Source: Streptomyces sp. WMMC500
Lineage (GTDB): Bacteria; Actinomycetota; Actinomycetes; Streptomycetales; Streptomycetaceae
Reading direction: 5' to 3'
Length of the DNA stretch: 64,000 nucleotides
NCBI RefSeq assembly: GCF_027497195.1
Contig: NZ_CP114905.1
Span: 5,839,001-5,903,000, forward strand
Positions 63,273-64,000 of this stretch are shown in pieces. Within the stretch, counting starts at the first letter, position 1. Each line of letters starts with the position of its first letter. Made by a program: the position numbers and the translations under genes. The notes beneath the pieces were generated by a model. It was not told where the DNA came from, searched no databases, and was given only the letters and a program-made list of their open reading frames with translations.

Positions 63273-64000
63273 TCAGGTGAGGGTGGTCAGGGACGTGGCG
63301 TGGGTGCCGCCGGATTCGGTGACGATCTCCTGGAGGGTCTGGGCCGTTCTGACCGTCGCGAAGCGGACGTCGGACCCGTCCGTGGTGAAGCCGTGGACCG
63401 CCGGGCGGGGGAGGCTGTTGTAGGAGAAGGGGTTGGAGAAGTAGTACGCGCCCGTGTCGAGGAGCGCCACGTGGTCGCCCGCCGCCAGCGGGGGGAGTTC
63501 GCGGGCGCGGGCCACCAGGTCGCCGGCGAAGCAGCACGGACCCGCCACGTCCTGGGCGATCCGGGGGCCCGTCTTCGGGCGGCCCTGCGCGTCGTACGCC
63601 GCCACCCGCAGGGGCCACGACTCCGGGGTGAAGACGGTGCGTACGGCGACCTGGACGCCCGCGTGGGTGACCGCGATGGGGCGGCCGCCCGCGGACTTGG
63701 CGTACTCCACGCGCGCCAGCACCAGGCCGTTCTTCGCCAGCAGCGAGCGGCCGAACTCCGTGATCAGCGCGTAGCGGCCGTCGAACAGGCCCGGGATCTC
63801 GGTGCGCAGGAGGCGTGCGTAGTCCTGGAAGGCGGGCGTGACCTCGTCGGAGTCGAAGTTGACCGGGAGCCCGCCGCCGATGTCCAGCGTGGTGACCTGG
63901 CGCCGGCCCGCGGCGGCGTTGATCTCCTCCGCCAGCTCGTACGCCGCGCGTACCCCCGCCGCCATCAGCGGCAACGGCACGCCCTGGGAGCCCGTGTGGG
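63273..64000 (-). CDS. Fold-III PLP decarboxylase, DapDC-like (5' end beyond window)
   Basis: C-terminal 242 residues of a diaminopimelate/ornithine-decarboxylase-type enzyme; the start lies past the right edge. The first visible codons read HTGSQGVPLP, the HxGSQ motif after the alpha/beta barrel, followed by TTLDIGGGLPVNF (PLP phosphate binding), EFGRSLLAKNGLVLARVEYA, VAGPCCFAGDLVARARELPP with the catalytic-type Cys, and DTGAYYFSNPFSYNSLPRPA. The substrate could be diaminopimelate or another basic or dicarboxylic amino acid. It converges on the ABC permease gene. Confidence 0.85.
   Translation of the reverse strand, partial: HTGSQGVPLPLMAAGVRAAYELAEEINAAAGRRQVTTLDIGGGLPVNFDSDEVTPAFQDYARLLRTEIPGLFDGRYALITEFGRSLLAKNGLVLARVEYAKSAGGRPIAVTHAGVQVAVRTVFTPESWPLRVAAYDAQGRPKTGPRIAQDVAGPCCFAGDLVARARELPPLAAGDHVALLDTGAYYFSNPFSYNSLPRPAVHGFTTDGSDVRFATVRTAQTLQEIVTESGGTHATSLTTLT

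Overview
The window is chromosomal DNA of a Streptomyces or very close relative. The evidence is very high G+C, GTG starts and strong Shine-Dalgarno (SD) sites. It also holds the actinobacterial housekeeping block mazG - rpf - rpf - eno - ftsB/divIC - DUF501 - ppx, a type II NADH dehydrogenase next to a cyclopropane-fatty-acid-synthase-like gene, an ESX-like secretion island, and the developmental tRNA-Leu(UAA) gene bldA (49296-49377, minus).

Left part (1-18 kb), accessory. A glycopeptide-resistance segment comes first: vanH (cut by the window edge) and a vanK/femX-like gene, each behind a near-identical 86-bp promoter/leader/start module, with a RibD/DHFR-like reductase between them. A decayed junction follows, with a tyrosine-recombinase remnant, a Nudix gene, a GH127 scrap and a frameshifted zinc peptidase. 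Next come a secreted GH43 and a secreted HExxH protein carrying a TTA codon. After an ArsR/MFS pair, a seven-gene minus-strand locus (10523-16492) encodes a Cys-rich ferredoxin-like protein, an MFS exporter, a 23-residue basic peptide, a SagB-type flavin dehydrogenase and a siderophore-type ABC importer. The peptide gene is followed by a perfect 14-bp hairpin and then the dehydrogenase. This arrangement looks like a small RiPP-style or metallophore pathway lacking a YcaO partner, and it is the best candidate here for an undescribed system.

Middle (18-38 kb). Conserved chromosome: a secreted HNH nuclease, a surface-glycan module (GT2, polysialyltransferase-like protein, acyltransferase), a SurA-like lipoprotein, MazG, a P450, two Rpf muralytic enzymes (the second under a ydaO c-di-AMP riboswitch), enolase, FtsB, DUF501, Ppx/GppA, tautomerase/HxlR, NDH-2 and a Cfa-like methyltransferase.

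Right part (38-64 kb). A four-gene ESX/WXG100-type operon (two genes with TTA codons), cystathionine beta-synthase, two SGNH hydrolases flanking an RpiR regulator and a 138-bp-period tandem repeat, bldA, a MacB/FtsX-type ABC exporter, thiolase, a Bax-inhibitor-1-like protein, a PdxH-like oxidase, an APC permease broken by one in-frame TAG, a PadR-controlled second FtsX-type exporter, and a partial PLP decarboxylase at the right edge.

A regulatory theme joins the regions. bldA is the sole UUA decoder known in streptomycetes, and TTA codons appear in at least four genes here (2987-3973, 7431-8834, 38987-39655, 40361-41773). Secreted-hydrolase and ESX-like functions are therefore probably tied to development. 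Function calls rest on reading the translated sequences; no database search was possible.
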